Assembly: GCA_902800435.1 (NCBI GenBank)
Contig: CADCEQ010000037.1
Coordinates: 1 to 24,586 of the forward strand
Direction of reading: 5' to 3'
DNA: 24,586 nt
DNA from: an uncultured Prevotellaceae bacterium
GTDB lineage: Bacteria > Bacteroidota > Bacteroidia > Bacteroidales > Bacteroidaceae
The notes under the pieces were generated by a model. The model saw only the letters and a program-made list of their open reading frames with translations, was not told the origin of the DNA and searched no databases. Of the stretch, positions 6,924 to 15,282 are shown one piece after another. The number at the start of each line of letters is the position of its first letter. The stretch's first letter is position 1. Both the position numbers and the translations under genes were made by a program.

Positions 6924-9494
6924 TTATGCGTTAGGCAACTCCAGCCACTTGACGTAGCAGAAGTCCTGACGGTGAGGCAGCAGACTGTTCTTCGGATACA
7001 TGCGGACGGCACTCTTGTAGAGACCGGCCTGACGCGGAGCCAGCGTAGCCTCGAAGGTGTAGTTGTTGCCTTCGTGGCCAATCATCTTCAGCGGCTCGAT
7101 CGAGAAGATGTGGTCCTCGCCGTTCTCGTCGGTATAGACGTTGACCTTCTCCAGTCCTACGGCATCGTCGAGACCCTGCTCGTTGATGACATAGCGCAGC
7201 GTGTACTTCGTGCCGGTGAAGAGTCCTGATGCGGGAACGTCCCACTCTGACGAGACGACGCTGATGGCATCCCAGCGCTCTACGACCGTCTCCTTCCACA
7301 GGGCGATTTCCTTGGCCACCTGATAGTTGTTGGCCGAAATCTCCTTGAAGCGCTTGGCCTCCTTCTCGTAGAACTTCGAGTAGTAGTCGTCGAGCTGACG
7401 CTTCATGGTGTAGTGCGGAGCAATCTGTGCGATGGAGTTCTTCACCACCTGAATCCAGCCCTTCGAGATGCCGTTCTCATCCTTATTATAATAGAGGGGC
7501 ACAATCTCCTGCTCCAGCAGACCGTAGATGGTGGCAGCGTCGAGCTGGTCCTGATAGCCCTGATTCTGGTAGGTGCGCTTCTCGGTGAGTGCCCATCCGG
7601 CACCCTCGCGATAGCCCTCAAGCCACCAACCGTCCTTCACCGACAGGTTGACGACACCGTTCATCTCGGCCTTCTCGCCTGACGTACCCGATGCCTCGAG
7701 CGGACGTGTCGGGGTGTTCATCCAGATATCGACACCCGAGACGAGGCGGCGAGCCAGCAGGAAGTCATAGTCCTCGAGGAAGATGATCTTGCCCTGGAAC
7801 TCCTCCATCTGCGAAATCTCGAAAATCTTCTTAATCAGTCCCTGACCGGCACCGTCGGCGGGGTGAGCCTTACCGGCAAAGAGGAAGATGACGGGGCGCT
7901 CGGGATTGTTGACAATCTTGCTCAGGCGAGGCAGGTCGGTAAACAGCAAGTGGGCGCGCTTGTAGGTGGCAAAGCGGCGGCAGAAGCCGATGACCAGCGC
8001 GTTGGGATTGAAGCGCTCAAGCAGCTTCACCACGCGGCTGGGGTCGTTCTGGTTCTTCAGCCAGGTCTCGCGGAACTGCACCTTGATATAGTCGAAGAGC
8101 TTCTTCTTCAGGGCCATGCGGGTAGCCCAGATTTCCTCGTCGGGACAGTTGTAGATGGCGTGCCAGATTTCCTCGTTCGACTGGTCGCCCATGAACTTCT
8201 TGTCGAAGTACTTGCTATAGAGCTGGCGCCACTCGGCAGCAGCCCATGTGGGGAAGTGAACGCCGTTGGTGACGTAGCCCACGTGGTTCTCTTCGGGATA
8301 GTAGCCGTTCCAGATGCCTGCGAACATCTTCTGCGACACCCATCCGTGAAGCTTCGACACACCGTTGACCTCCTGACAGGTGTTGCAGGCGAAGGTCGAC
8401 ATGCAGAACTTCTCGCCCTTGTCGTCAGGGTTGGTACGGCCCATGCCGATGAACTCGTCCCACGTGATGCCGAGCTTCTGCGGATAGCCGCCCAGATACT
8501 TGCCGAAGAGTCCCTCGTCGAAGTAGTCGTGACCGGCGGGCACGGGTGTGTGGACGGTGTAGAGACCCGATGCGCGCACCAGCTCAAGAGCCTGGTTGAA
8601 CGACAGTCCCTCGTCGATGTAGTCGCAGAGGCGCTGCAGGTTGCAGAGAGCAGCGTGGCCCTCGTTGCAGTGGTAGATGTCCTTCTTGATGCCGAGCTTC
8701 TTCAGCAGCAGCATACCGCCGATGCCGAGCAGGATTTCCTGCTTCAGGCGGTTCTCCCAGTCGCCGCCGTAGAGGCTGTGGGTGATGGGCTTGTCGAATT
8801 CGGAGTTCATCTCGTTGTCGGTGTCGAGCAGATAGAGCTTCACGCGGCCGACATTCACGCGCCACACGTAGGCGTGTACCATATAATTCGTATAAGGTAC
8901 GTCGACCACCAGCGGGTTGCCGTCCTTGTCGAGCTCGCGCACGACAGGCAGGTTCAGGAAGTTCTGCGACTCATAGTTGGCAATCTGCTGGCCGTCCATC
9001 GACAAGCTCTGTGTGAAGTAGCCGAAGCGATAAAGGAATCCGACGGCACACATGTCGACGTTCGAGTCGCTGGCCTCCTTCACGTAGTCGCCAGCCAGCA
9101 TGCCCAGACCGCCCGAGTAGATCTTCAGGGCCGAGTGCATGCCGTACTCCATGCAGAAGTAGGCCACCGAGGGGCGCTTCGTATCGGGCTTAGCGTCCAT
9201 ATATTTACGGAACAGGGCGTAGACGTCCTTGATGCGCTTCATCAGCGCCTTATCCTTCACAATCTCCTCCTTGCGAGTCATGCTCAGACGCTCGAGGAGC
9301 ATCACGGGGTTGTGCTTCACGTCGTGATAGATGTCTGGATCAAGGTCGCGGAACAGGTCGCGGGCCTCGAAGTTCCATACCCACCACAGGTTATGCGCAA
9401 TCTCGTTCAAGCACTGAAGCTCTTCGGGCAGGCTTGACTTTACTGACATCTCCCGCCACTGGGGAGCGTTGGTGTAATCTGCTTTAATTTTCAT
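6924..9494 (-). CDS. glgP: Alpha-glucan phosphorylase
   Basis: This 856-residue GT35 enzyme degrades glycogen and related alpha-1,4-glucans with phosphate, releasing glucose 1-phosphate in the cytoplasm. It belongs to the shorter bacterial alpha-glucan phosphorylase branch: an N-terminal [14 protein letters not shown] segment, then [10 protein letters not shown] and [13 protein letters not shown] near residues 111-140. The PLP region [14 protein letters not shown] carries the presumed Schiff-base lysine K608. [10 protein letters not shown] (about 507-516) matches the conserved phosphate/PLP region. The ATG at 9492-9494 lies 39 bp after the glycogen synthase stop, so both are probably one operon. 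That pairs glycogen synthesis and mobilisation, with the lipoprotein gene last. No missing key residue was noticed. Confidence 0.95.
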   Translation of the reverse strand: MKIKADYTNAPQWREMSVKSSLPEELQCLNEIAHNLWWVWNFEARDLFRDLDPDIYHDVKHNPVMLLERLSMTRKEEIVKDKALMKRIKDVYALFRKYMDAKPDTKRPSVAYFCMEYGMHSALKIYSGGLGMLAGDYVKEASDSNVDMCAVGFLYRFGYFTQSLSMDGQQIANYESQNFLNLPVVRELDKDGNPLVVDVPYTNYMVHAYVWRVNVGRVKLYLLDTDNEMNSEFDKPITHSLYGGDWENRLKQEILLGIGGMLLLKKLGIKKDIYHCNEGHAALCNLQRLCDYIDEGLSFNQALELVRASGLYTVHTPVPAGHDYFDEGLFGKYLGGYPQKLGITWDEFIGMGRTNPDDKGEKFCMSTFACNTCQEVNGVSKLHGWVSQKMFAGIWNGYYPEENHVGYVTNGVHFPTWAAAEWRQLYSKYFDKKFMGDQSNEEIWHAIYNCPDEEIWATRMALKKKLFDYIKVQFRETWLKNQNDPSRVVKLLERFNPNALVIGFCRRFATYKRAHLLFTDLPRLSKIVNNPERPVIFLFAGKAHPADGAGQGLIKKIFEISQMEEFQGKIIFLEDYDFLLARRLVSGVDIWMNTPTRPLEASGTSGEKAEMNGVVNLSVKDGWWLEGYREGAGWALTEKRTYQNQGYQDQLDAATIYGLLEQEIVPLYYNKDENGISKGWIQVVKNSIAQIAPHYTMKRQLDDYYSKFYEKEAKRFKEISANNYQVAKEIALWKETVVERWDAISVVSSEWDVPASGLFTGTKYTLRYVINEQGLDDAVGLEKVNVYTDENGEDHIFSIEPLKMIGHEGNNYTFEATLAPRQAGLYKSAVRMYPKNSLLPHRQDFCYVKWLELPNA

Positions 9495-9533
9495 CTTTCT
9501 AAATTATTATATGACATTTTTCGATAATCCAGT

Positions 9534-11207
9534 TCACTTGCGGGCCTCAGCCTTGCGCAGGGCAATGTCGTAGGCCTCGTCGTAGTACTTGATAAACTCG
9601 CTCCAGAGGGCCTTCTTCGACAGTGCGTCGGCATTCTTGCGGCAGACGTCGACCTGCTTCTTGGTCATAGCCGAGAACTCGGCCACAGCGTCCTTGATGG
9701 CGTCGGCCACCTCAGAGTAGTTATAGTCGGTGCGGTGGATAACCTTCACGCCGTCCTCCAGCTCGCCGTTATGCCCGAACACGCCGTTGGCCCACAGGCC
9801 AAAGCCGGCCAGGTCGGTCGTGATGCAGGGCACCTTGAAGGCCACAGCCTCGAGCGGAGTATAGCCCCACGGCTCGTAATACGAGGGATAGACGCAGAGG
9901 TCGTTGCCCAGCACCAGGTCGTAGTAGGTCATGTTGACAATGCCGTCGTCACCGTCCAGGTAGCAGGGCAGGAAGATGACCTTCACTTGCTCGTCCTTGC
10001 GGTTGTGCATGTCGTAGTACTTCATCATGCCCAACACCTGGTCGTGGCTCATATTGTGCAGCCAGTGGGTAATCTGGGGAACCTCTAAAGGAGTTGAGAA
10101 GTTGGCGAGTTGAGCAGTTGAGGAATTGGATGCAAGCCGTTCCTGCAGGTCCTTGCGGGGCTCGCCCACCCATCCGGGCACCTCGATAAAGGCCACCACC
10201 TTCTTCTTCAGGTCGCGGTCGCGCAGCAGCCGGTTCATGGCCTCCACAAACACGTCGATACCCTTGTTGCGGAACTCATAACGTCCTGACGTCGAGACAA
10301 TCAGCGTGTCGTCATCAAGCGATTCTCCAAGCAGCGCATTAGCCACCTCGAGCAGTCGTTTGCGGGCTGCCTTGCGCTTCTTGGTGAAGGCAGGGCCCTT
10401 GGGTACGAAGCTGTTGTCGAAGCCGTTGGGCAGCACCACGTCGACAGGCTTGTCGAGCAGTTCGACACACTCCTTGGCCGTGATGTCGCTCACCGTCGTG
10501 AAGCAGTCGACGTTCATGGCCGTCTGCTTCTCAATCGAGTGCTTCGACTGCATGTTCAGCTCGTCCGCCATCTGGTCGCCATTGTAGGCAAACAGATTGT
10601 CGTAGAGCGGCTTCTGGTTGCCGGCAATCGAGCGCCCGATGCTCGTGGCGTGGGTGGTGAATATAGTGCCAATCTGCGGCAGCTTGTTGTTGATGTAGAG
10701 CGCACCCAGTCCGCACATCCACTCGTTGGCATGATAAATCACCTTCTGCTTCGCATTCAGGTAGTGCTTATAGAAGCTCTCCACAACCAGCGCGGCGGCA
10801 TACGAGAACATCGAGGCCTCGTCGTAGTCGCCGTAGGCGTGCAGCGAGTCCACCTGATAGTGCTCCCACAGCCAGGCGTATATCTCGTTCTTCTTCTCAA
10901 AATAGGGCTCAAAGTCGACGAGTATGGCTATCGGTTCGCCGGGCACCGTCCAGCGCCCTACCCTCACGTTGATTCCACACTCCTTAGCTTCCCATTGCCA
11001 ATCGGCAAACAGGGCTTTGTCTTCCCTGAAATAGGGACTTTCCTTCTTTTTCCAAAAGTCGGGACCCACGAAGATGATGCGGTCCTTCATCCTATCCTGC
11101 AATGTCTTTGCGCGCGAGGAAAGTACGGTGTAAATACCACCAACTTTGTTACAAACTTCCCAACTCGATTCAAAGATATAGTCAGGCACTAATCTCTTAC
11201 TTACCAT
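9534..11207 (-). CDS. Glycogen synthase, GT3 (eukaryote-like) family
   Basis: This 557-residue protein extends glycogen by transferring glucose from a nucleotide sugar to an alpha-1,4-glucan. It is the GT3 form, not classical bacterial GlgA: residues 13-29 read ESSWEVCNKVGGIYTVL, very close to animal and fungal glycogen synthases. The E-x7-E catalytic motif is present as E445-PWGYTPL-E453. The ATG at 11205-11207 follows a minus-strand TATCTTTG element (11230-11237). An odd segment at residues about 360-374 (SNSSTAQLANFSTPL) is encoded by a degenerate 8-bp tandem repeat in frame. It lies between VPGWVGEPRKDLQERL and ITHWLHN, probably in a surface loop. First gene of the glycogen synthase, glgP, lipoprotein run. 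Confidence 0.93.
   Translation of the reverse strand: MVSKRLVPDYIFESSWEVCNKVGGIYTVLSSRAKTLQDRMKDRIIFVGPDFWKKKESPYFREDKALFADWQWEAKECGINVRVGRWTVPGEPIAILVDFEPYFEKKNEIYAWLWEHYQVDSLHAYGDYDEASMFSYAAALVVESFYKHYLNAKQKVIYHANEWMCGLGALYINNKLPQIGTIFTTHATSIGRSIAGNQKPLYDNLFAYNGDQMADELNMQSKHSIEKQTAMNVDCFTTVSDITAKECVELLDKPVDVVLPNGFDNSFVPKGPAFTKKRKAARKRLLEVANALLGESLDDDTLIVSTSGRYEFRNKGIDVFVEAMNRLLRDRDLKKKVVAFIEVPGWVGEPRKDLQERLASNSSTAQLANFSTPLEVPQITHWLHNMSHDQVLGMMKYYDMHNRKDEQVKVIFLPCYLDGDDGIVNMTYYDLVLGNDLCVYPSYYEPWGYTPLEAVAFKVPCITTDLAGFGLWANGVFGHNGELEDGVKVIHRTDYNYSEVADAIKDAVAEFSAMTKKQVDVCRKNADALSKKALWSEFIKYYDEAYDIALRKAEARK
10089..10130. repeat. 8-bp tandem repeat inside the glycogen synthase gene
   Basis: On the plus strand the octamers AGTTGAGA, AGTTGGCG, AGTTGAGC, AGTTGAGG and AATTGGAT follow in exact register. 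GTTGAG-type tracts of this kind usually look intergenic in Bacteroidetes; here the tract is translated on the minus strand without breaking the frame. Confidence 0.7.
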
Positions 11208-11229
11208 TCGTTATAATTATAAACGGCTG

Positions 11230-11237
11230 CAAAGATA
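11230..11237 (-). promoter_or_regulatory. -7 element of the glycogen gene cluster
   Basis: TATCTTTG on the minus strand lies 22 bp before the glycogen synthase ATG. A TTTG at 11253-11250 is only 12 bp upstream, so the -33 box is not convincing. Confidence 0.5.
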
Positions 11238-11313
11238 CTTAAAAAATTTCAAAAACACGCCATCTTTTAACCTTATTTTTATGGCTTTCAGTGATTTATT
11301 GATATATATTTGC

Positions 11314-11321
11314 TACCTTTG
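11314..11321 (+). promoter_or_regulatory. -7 element of the small secreted protein gene
   Basis: TACCTTTG matches the Bacteroidetes consensus and lies 23 bp before the ATG at 11345. It faces away from the glycogen cluster promoter about 77 bp away, making this a divergent promoter region. Confidence 0.55.
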
Positions 11322-11344
11322 CCACCGAAATCAGACTCAAAAGT

Positions 11345-11773
11345 ATGAAAAAAGCTTTACTTGCACTCGCACTGACCGCCCTCGCCGCAACCGCCTTCGC
11401 ACAGAAGCAGAACACGGCCTTCAAAGGATATCTGTACAACAATGAGTACGACGTCTACCTGAGAATTGATTTTTACAATGAGTCAGTCGCCGTGCCGGGC
11501 AACGAGCTCTACGGACGCCTGCCGGGCTATCTGGGCAAGAAGAACAACTCCTTCTGCTGGGCCATCACCGCCGCCCGAGTAGCCGACGACGAGACCACCG
11601 CCGAGCTCAGTCTCATCAACGACTACGGCAGCGAGGACCTCACCGCCACACTCACCCGCCAGAACGACTCCACCTACGTGCTTCGCCAGGAGAAGGGCAG
11701 CACGCTCAAGGTGCCCAAGAACGGGAAATGGCAACGCCTGCCCAAGACGCTGCCATTCATCCGCCGGCAGTGA
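11345..11773 (+). CDS. Small secreted protein of unknown function
   Basis: This 142-residue protein begins with a clear Sec signal peptide (MKKALLALALTALAATAFA, cleavage before Q20) and no lipobox Cys, so it is probably periplasmic or secreted. The mature part is about 120 residues with alternating hydrophobic/polar stretches (YDVYLRIDFY, TTAELSLINDYGSEDLTATLT, STYVLRQEKGSTLKV), suggesting an all-beta fold. No known domain was recognised. It is monocistronic, with its own -7 element and a terminator just after the stop, between the glycogen cluster and glucokinase. It does not appear broken. Confidence 0.75.
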   Translation: MKKALLALALTALAATAFAQKQNTAFKGYLYNNEYDVYLRIDFYNESVAVPGNELYGRLPGYLGKKNNSFCWAITAARVADDETTAELSLINDYGSEDLTATLTRQNDSTYVLRQEKGSTLKVPKNGKWQRLPKTLPFIRRQ

Positions 11774-11774
11774 C

Positions 11775-11798
11775 AGCCGACTACCAGTTGGCTTTTTA
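11775..11798 (+). terminator. Intrinsic terminator
   Basis: AGCCGACT (11775-11782) pairs with AGTTGGCT (11786-11793) through 8 bp with one G-U and a 3-nt loop, followed by TTTTT. It lies just after the stop of the small secreted protein gene. Confidence 0.75.
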
Positions 11799-11855
11799 TC
11801 TCGCGTACATTATTTAAATAGTATATTTGCGGTCTAATACCATATTTTTCCTCTG

Positions 11856-11910
11856 CGCTAAGTAGGCCAATTAACGCTACTAACTTGCCCACTTAGCCAG
11901 AGTAAGTGGC
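11856..11910. repeat. Dispersed intergenic repeat, copy 1 (inverted), with adjacent hairpin
   Basis: Read on the minus strand, 11886-11859 matches 17757-17784 at 22 of 28 positions, sharing the core TAATTGGCCTA. Next to it CCACTTA (11889-11895) and TAAGTGG (11903-11909) form a perfect 7-bp inverted repeat without a T-run. Confidence 0.5.
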
Positions 11911-11945
11911 AGCCTATGCAAAACTTAAAAATTTCGTGGTAATTG

Positions 11946-11977
11946 TTCGTTTAAGTCGCAAAAACTTCGTAACTTTG
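11946..11977 (+). promoter_or_regulatory. Promoter of the glucokinase gene
   Basis: TAACTTTG (11970-11977) matches the Bacteroidetes -7 consensus, with TTCG (11946-11949) 20 bp upstream as a weaker -33 box. The ATG at 12017 follows 39 bp later. Confidence 0.6.
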
Positions 11978-12016
11978 CCGCGCGAATAACATAAAACACC
12001 ATAAAACGTAAGAATT

Positions 12017-13000
12017 ATGAACGAACAGCAAGCAATGAAGCCATACGTGATTGGCTTGGACTTAGGAGGTACGAACTCCGTGTTTGGAATTGTCGACGCC
12101 CGCGGCGACATCAAGGCTACGACGGCCATCAAGACTGGCGGCTACGCTACAGCTGCCGACTACGTCGACGCCTGCGTGGAGGCCCTGCAGGTCATCATCG
12201 AGCAGGTGGGCGGCCTGGAGAAGATCAAGGCAATGGGCATTGGTGCGCCCAACGGCAACTACTATAACGGCACCATCGAGTTTGCGCCGAACCTGACCTG
12301 GGCTCACGACGAGGTGATTCCCCTGGCCAAGATGTTCAGCGAGCGGCTGGGAGGCATCCCCGTGGCACTGACCAACGACGCCAACGCTGCTGCCCTTGGC
12401 GAGATGGTCTACGGCGTGGCACGTGGCATGAAGAATTTCATAGTCATCACATTGGGTACGGGCGTAGGCTCGGGCATCGTAGTGAACGGCCAGCTGCTCT
12501 ACGGCTGCGACGGCTTCGCAGGCGAGCTGGGCCACGTAACGATGGTGCGCGGCGCTGAGGGTCGCAGCTGCGGTTGCGGTCGCACGGGCTGTCTGGAGGC
12601 TTACTGCTCGGCAACGGGTGTGGCACGCACGGCTCGCGAGCTACTGGCAAAGACCACCCGTCCGTCGCTGCTTCGCGAGATGAATCCCGAGGACATCACG
12701 TCGCTCGACGTTTCGATTGCCGCTAGCAAGGGCGACGAGCTGGCCAATGAGATCTACCAGTTCACGGGCAAGATGCTGGGCGAGGCCTGCGCCGACTTCA
12801 CTGCCTTCTCGAGCCCCGAGGCATTCATCTTCTTCGGCGGTATGGTGAAGGCCGGCGAGCTGATTATGAAGCCCATCCGCGAGGCCTACGACGCCCACGT
12901 CATGCAGATTTTCCGCGGCAAGGCTCAGTTCCTCGTGAGCGGTCTCGACGGTGCCTCAGCCGCCGTGCTCGGTGCCTCGGCTATTGGTTGGGAAATCTAA
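12017..13000 (+). CDS. glk: ROK-family glucokinase
   Basis: This 327-residue ROK kinase probably phosphorylates glucose with ATP to glucose 6-phosphate in the cytoplasm. The ATP-binding GLDLGGTN is at 13-20, the catalytic Asp is D121 in LTNDANAAALGE, and a GTGVGSG loop is at about 147-153. The ROK zinc site is intact: GELGH with E170 and H173, then CGCGRTGC with C185, C187 and C192. There is no N-terminal winged-helix domain, so it is a kinase and not a NagC/XylR-type repressor. A second in-frame Met at residue 7 is an alternative start. It lies near the glycogen genes and would feed free glucose into the same hexose-phosphate pool. The gap to iorA is a heptamer-repeat tract. Substrate glucose is inferred from family. 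Confidence 0.9.
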   Translation: MNEQQAMKPYVIGLDLGGTNSVFGIVDARGDIKATTAIKTGGYATAADYVDACVEALQVIIEQVGGLEKIKAMGIGAPNGNYYNGTIEFAPNLTWAHDEVIPLAKMFSERLGGIPVALTNDANAAALGEMVYGVARGMKNFIVITLGTGVGSGIVVNGQLLYGCDGFAGELGHVTMVRGAEGRSCGCGRTGCLEAYCSATGVARTARELLAKTTRPSLLREMNPEDITSLDVSIAASKGDELANEIYQFTGKMLGEACADFTAFSSPEAFIFFGGMVKAGELIMKPIREAYDAHVMQIFRGKAQFLVSGLDGASAAVLGASAIGWEI

Positions 13001-13009
13001 TGGGATTTC

Positions 13010-13045
13010 AATCGCAAATCGAAAATCAGTAAATCGTAAATAAAA
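13010..13045. repeat. AAATCGn heptamer tract between glk and iorA
   Basis: Degenerate AATCGCA, AATCGAA, AATCAGT, AAATCGT units fill most of the 47-bp gap and end just before the iorA ATG. It is the same repeat type as at 14647-14680 and 15251-15282. Confidence 0.7.
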
Positions 13046-13047
13046 AG

Positions 13048-14655
13048 ATGTCAAAGAAACTATTGTTGGGCGACGAAGCCATAGCGCTGGGAGCGCTGCA
13101 CGCCGGACTCTCTGGTGTGTATGCATACCCAGGCACGCCGTCGACTGAGATTACAGAGTTTATTCAGGGTAACGCCCTGGCCAAGGAGCGCGGCGTACAC
13201 TGCCGCTGGAGTACCAACGAGAAGACGGCTATGGAGGCCGCACTGGGCATGTCGTTTATGGGCAAGCGCTCAATGGTCTGCATGAAGCACGTCGGACTGA
13301 ACGTCTGCGCCGACCCGTTTGTCAACAGCGGCATGACGGGCGTCAACGGCGGCGTCGTGGTACTCGTGGCCGACGACCCGTCGATGCACTCCAGCCAGGA
13401 CGAGCAGGACTCACGCTTCTACGGCAAGTTCGCCCTCATCCCCACGTTCGAGCCGTCGAACCAGCAGGAGGCCTACGACATGATGGCCGCCGCCTTCGAC
13501 TACTCGGAGCGCATCTGCCTGCCGGTGCTCATGCGCGTCACCACCCGCATGGCCCACAGCCGTGCCGTCGTCCAGTGTGTTGACGTACCACGTCAACAGA
13601 ACGCCCTGAACTACAACGCCGTAGCCGCCAACTGGGTGCTGCTGCCCGCCAACGCCAAGAAGCGCAACGACATAGTCACCGCCCAGCAGGCTCAGCTGGA
13701 GCAGGACGCCGCCGGCTCACCTTATAATATATATGTGGAAGGAACCGACAAGAAGCTCGGCATACTGGCCAGCGGCATCGGCTACAACTACGTCATGGAG
13801 TGCTTCCCCAACGGCTGCCCCTACCCCATCCTGAAAATTTCGCAGTACCCGCTGCCGAAGCAGCTGGTGCGCCGCCTCATGGACGAGTGCGAGCAGGTGC
13901 TCATCGTCGAGGAAGGCCAGCCCTTCATCGAGGACATCGTTCGCGGCGTCTACGACCTGAAGAACGTTCACGGCAAGCTCGACGGCACGCTGCCCCGCAC
14001 GGGCGAGCTGAACCCCGACTTCGTGAAGAAGGCCCTCGGCATGGAGGTTGGCCAGTGCTTCGACCCGTGTGCCGACGTGGCTCCGCGCCCGCCCGCACTC
14101 TGTCAGGGCTGCGGCCACCGCGATGTCTACGCCGCCCTGAACGAGGTGCTGCGTGAGTACGACAATCCGCGCGTCTTCGGCGACATCGGCTGCTACACGC
14201 TGGGCTTCCTGCCCCCGTTCCGCGCCATCCACTCGTGCGTCGACATGGGTGCCTCGATTACAATGGCCAAGGGTGCTGCCGACGCCGGTCAGTGGCCCGC
14301 AGTAGCCATCATCGGCGACTCCACGTTTACCCATAGCGGCATGACGGGCCTGCTCGACGCCATCAATGAGAACGCCAACATCACCGTCATCATCAGCGAC
14401 AACCTGACGACGGGCATGACGGGCGGTCAGGACTCTGCCGGCACCAACAAGTTTGAGGCTATCTGCCGCGGTCTGGGCCTGAGCGATGAGCACCTGAAGG
14501 TGGTGGTTCCCCTGCCGAAGAACATGGCCGAGATTACGCAGACCATCCGCGACGAGATCAACTACAAGGGAACGAGTGTCATCAGCCCGCGCCGCGAGTG
14601 CATGCAGACGCTGCAGCGCCATTTGAAGCAGAAGAAGGCGCAAGCCAAATCGTAA
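13048..14655 (+). CDS. iorA: Indolepyruvate ferredoxin oxidoreductase, alpha subunit
   Basis: This 535-residue subunit works with IorB to decarboxylate aryl-pyruvates (from Trp, Phe, Tyr) to aryl-acetyl-CoA, reducing ferredoxin. The N-terminal pyrimidine-binding domain begins LLLGDEAIALGALHAG, with YAYPGTPSTE. The C-terminal TPP domain has CQGCGHRD (C352, C355), GDIGCYTLG from 378, and the GDS...N motif at 423-452. Archaeal IorA proteins are longer and end in an 8-Fe ferredoxin domain; this one stops after the TPP domain with no CxxCxxC cluster motif, so electrons must leave by another route. Its stop codon is part of the repeat tract that links to iorB 25 bp downstream. iorA, iorB and the aminotransferase form one operon by spacing. 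Confidence 0.92.
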   Translation: MSKKLLLGDEAIALGALHAGLSGVYAYPGTPSTEITEFIQGNALAKERGVHCRWSTNEKTAMEAALGMSFMGKRSMVCMKHVGLNVCADPFVNSGMTGVNGGVVVLVADDPSMHSSQDEQDSRFYGKFALIPTFEPSNQQEAYDMMAAAFDYSERICLPVLMRVTTRMAHSRAVVQCVDVPRQQNALNYNAVAANWVLLPANAKKRNDIVTAQQAQLEQDAAGSPYNIYVEGTDKKLGILASGIGYNYVMECFPNGCPYPILKISQYPLPKQLVRRLMDECEQVLIVEEGQPFIEDIVRGVYDLKNVHGKLDGTLPRTGELNPDFVKKALGMEVGQCFDPCADVAPRPPALCQGCGHRDVYAALNEVLREYDNPRVFGDIGCYTLGFLPPFRAIHSCVDMGASITMAKGAADAGQWPAVAIIGDSTFTHSGMTGLLDAINENANITVIISDNLTTGMTGGQDSAGTNKFEAICRGLGLSDEHLKVVVPLPKNMAEITQTIRDEINYKGTSVISPRRECMQTLQRHLKQKKAQAKS

Positions 14656-14680
14656 ATCGAAAATCGGTAAATCGAAAATC
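14647..14680. repeat. AAATCGn heptamer tract between iorA and iorB
   Basis: AAATCGT, AAATCGA, AAATCGG, TAAATCG and AAAATC units run from the last two sense codons of iorA through its TAA stop and up to the base before the iorB ATG. The whole intercistronic gap is repeat. Confidence 0.75.
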
Positions 14681-15253
14681 ATGAAGACTGACATCATACT
14701 TTGCGGCGTGGGCGGACAAGGCATCCTCTCCATCGCCACCATCATAGGCGAAGCCGCCATGAACGAGAACCTCTACATCAAGCAGGCCGAGGTGCACGGC
14801 ATGAGCCAGCGCGGCGGCGACGTGCAGTCGAACCTGCGCATATCGAGCGACCCCATCTACAGCGACCTCATTGCCCGCGGCTCGGCCGACGTCATCATCT
14901 CAATGGAACCGATGGAGGCCCTGCGCTACCTGCCCTTCCTCGCCAAGGACGGCTGGATCATCACCTCGGCAACACCATTCAAGAACATTCCCAACTACCC
15001 CGATATGGACGTTATCAACGCCGACCTCGACCGGCTGCCCAACGTCATCCGCATCGACATCGAGCAGATGGCTAAGGACAACGGCGTTCCCCGCTCGGCC
15101 AACGTCATCCTGCTCGGCGCCGCCCAGAAGGCACTCGGCATTGAGTATCAGAAACTTGAGGACGCTATTCGCCGCGTCTTCGGGCGCAAGGGCGAGGCCA
15201 TCGTCGAGGCCAACATCAAGGCATTGGCACTCGGACGCGCTGCCCAGAAATAA
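14681..15253 (+). CDS. iorB: Indolepyruvate ferredoxin oxidoreductase, beta subunit
   Basis: This 190-residue protein is the gamma-type (POR_C) domain subunit that completes the Ior enzyme with IorA. It shows the typical start TDIILCGVGGQGILSIATIIGEAA (residues 3-26) and the conserved VHGMSQRGGDVQSNLRI segment at about 43-59. Length is normal for IorB. It lies 25 bp after iorA and 29 bp before the aminotransferase gene on the same strand, separated on both sides by AAATCG-type repeat tracts. No defect is visible. Confidence 0.93.
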   Translation: MKTDIILCGVGGQGILSIATIIGEAAMNENLYIKQAEVHGMSQRGGDVQSNLRISSDPIYSDLIARGSADVIISMEPMEALRYLPFLAKDGWIITSATPFKNIPNYPDMDVINADLDRLPNVIRIDIEQMAKDNGVPRSANVILLGAAQKALGIEYQKLEDAIRRVFGRKGEAIVEANIKALALGRAAQK

Positions 15254-15282
15254 ATCGAGAATCGAAAATCCGTAAATCAGAA
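15251..15282. repeat. AAATCGn heptamer tract between iorB and the aminotransferase
   Basis: The tract starts with the iorB stop TAA and contains AATCGAG, AATCGAA, AATCCGT, AAATCAG units up to the ATG at 15283. Third copy of this repeat type in consecutive junctions. Confidence 0.7.

Noticed and set aside
7863..9437. 524-codon plus-strand open frame
   Set aside because: It mirrors the glgP gene on the opposite strand; GC-rich codon bias creates long antisense frames here. The same holds for the long minus-strand frames opposite iorA, the aminotransferase, mltG, glnS and the guanylyltransferase.
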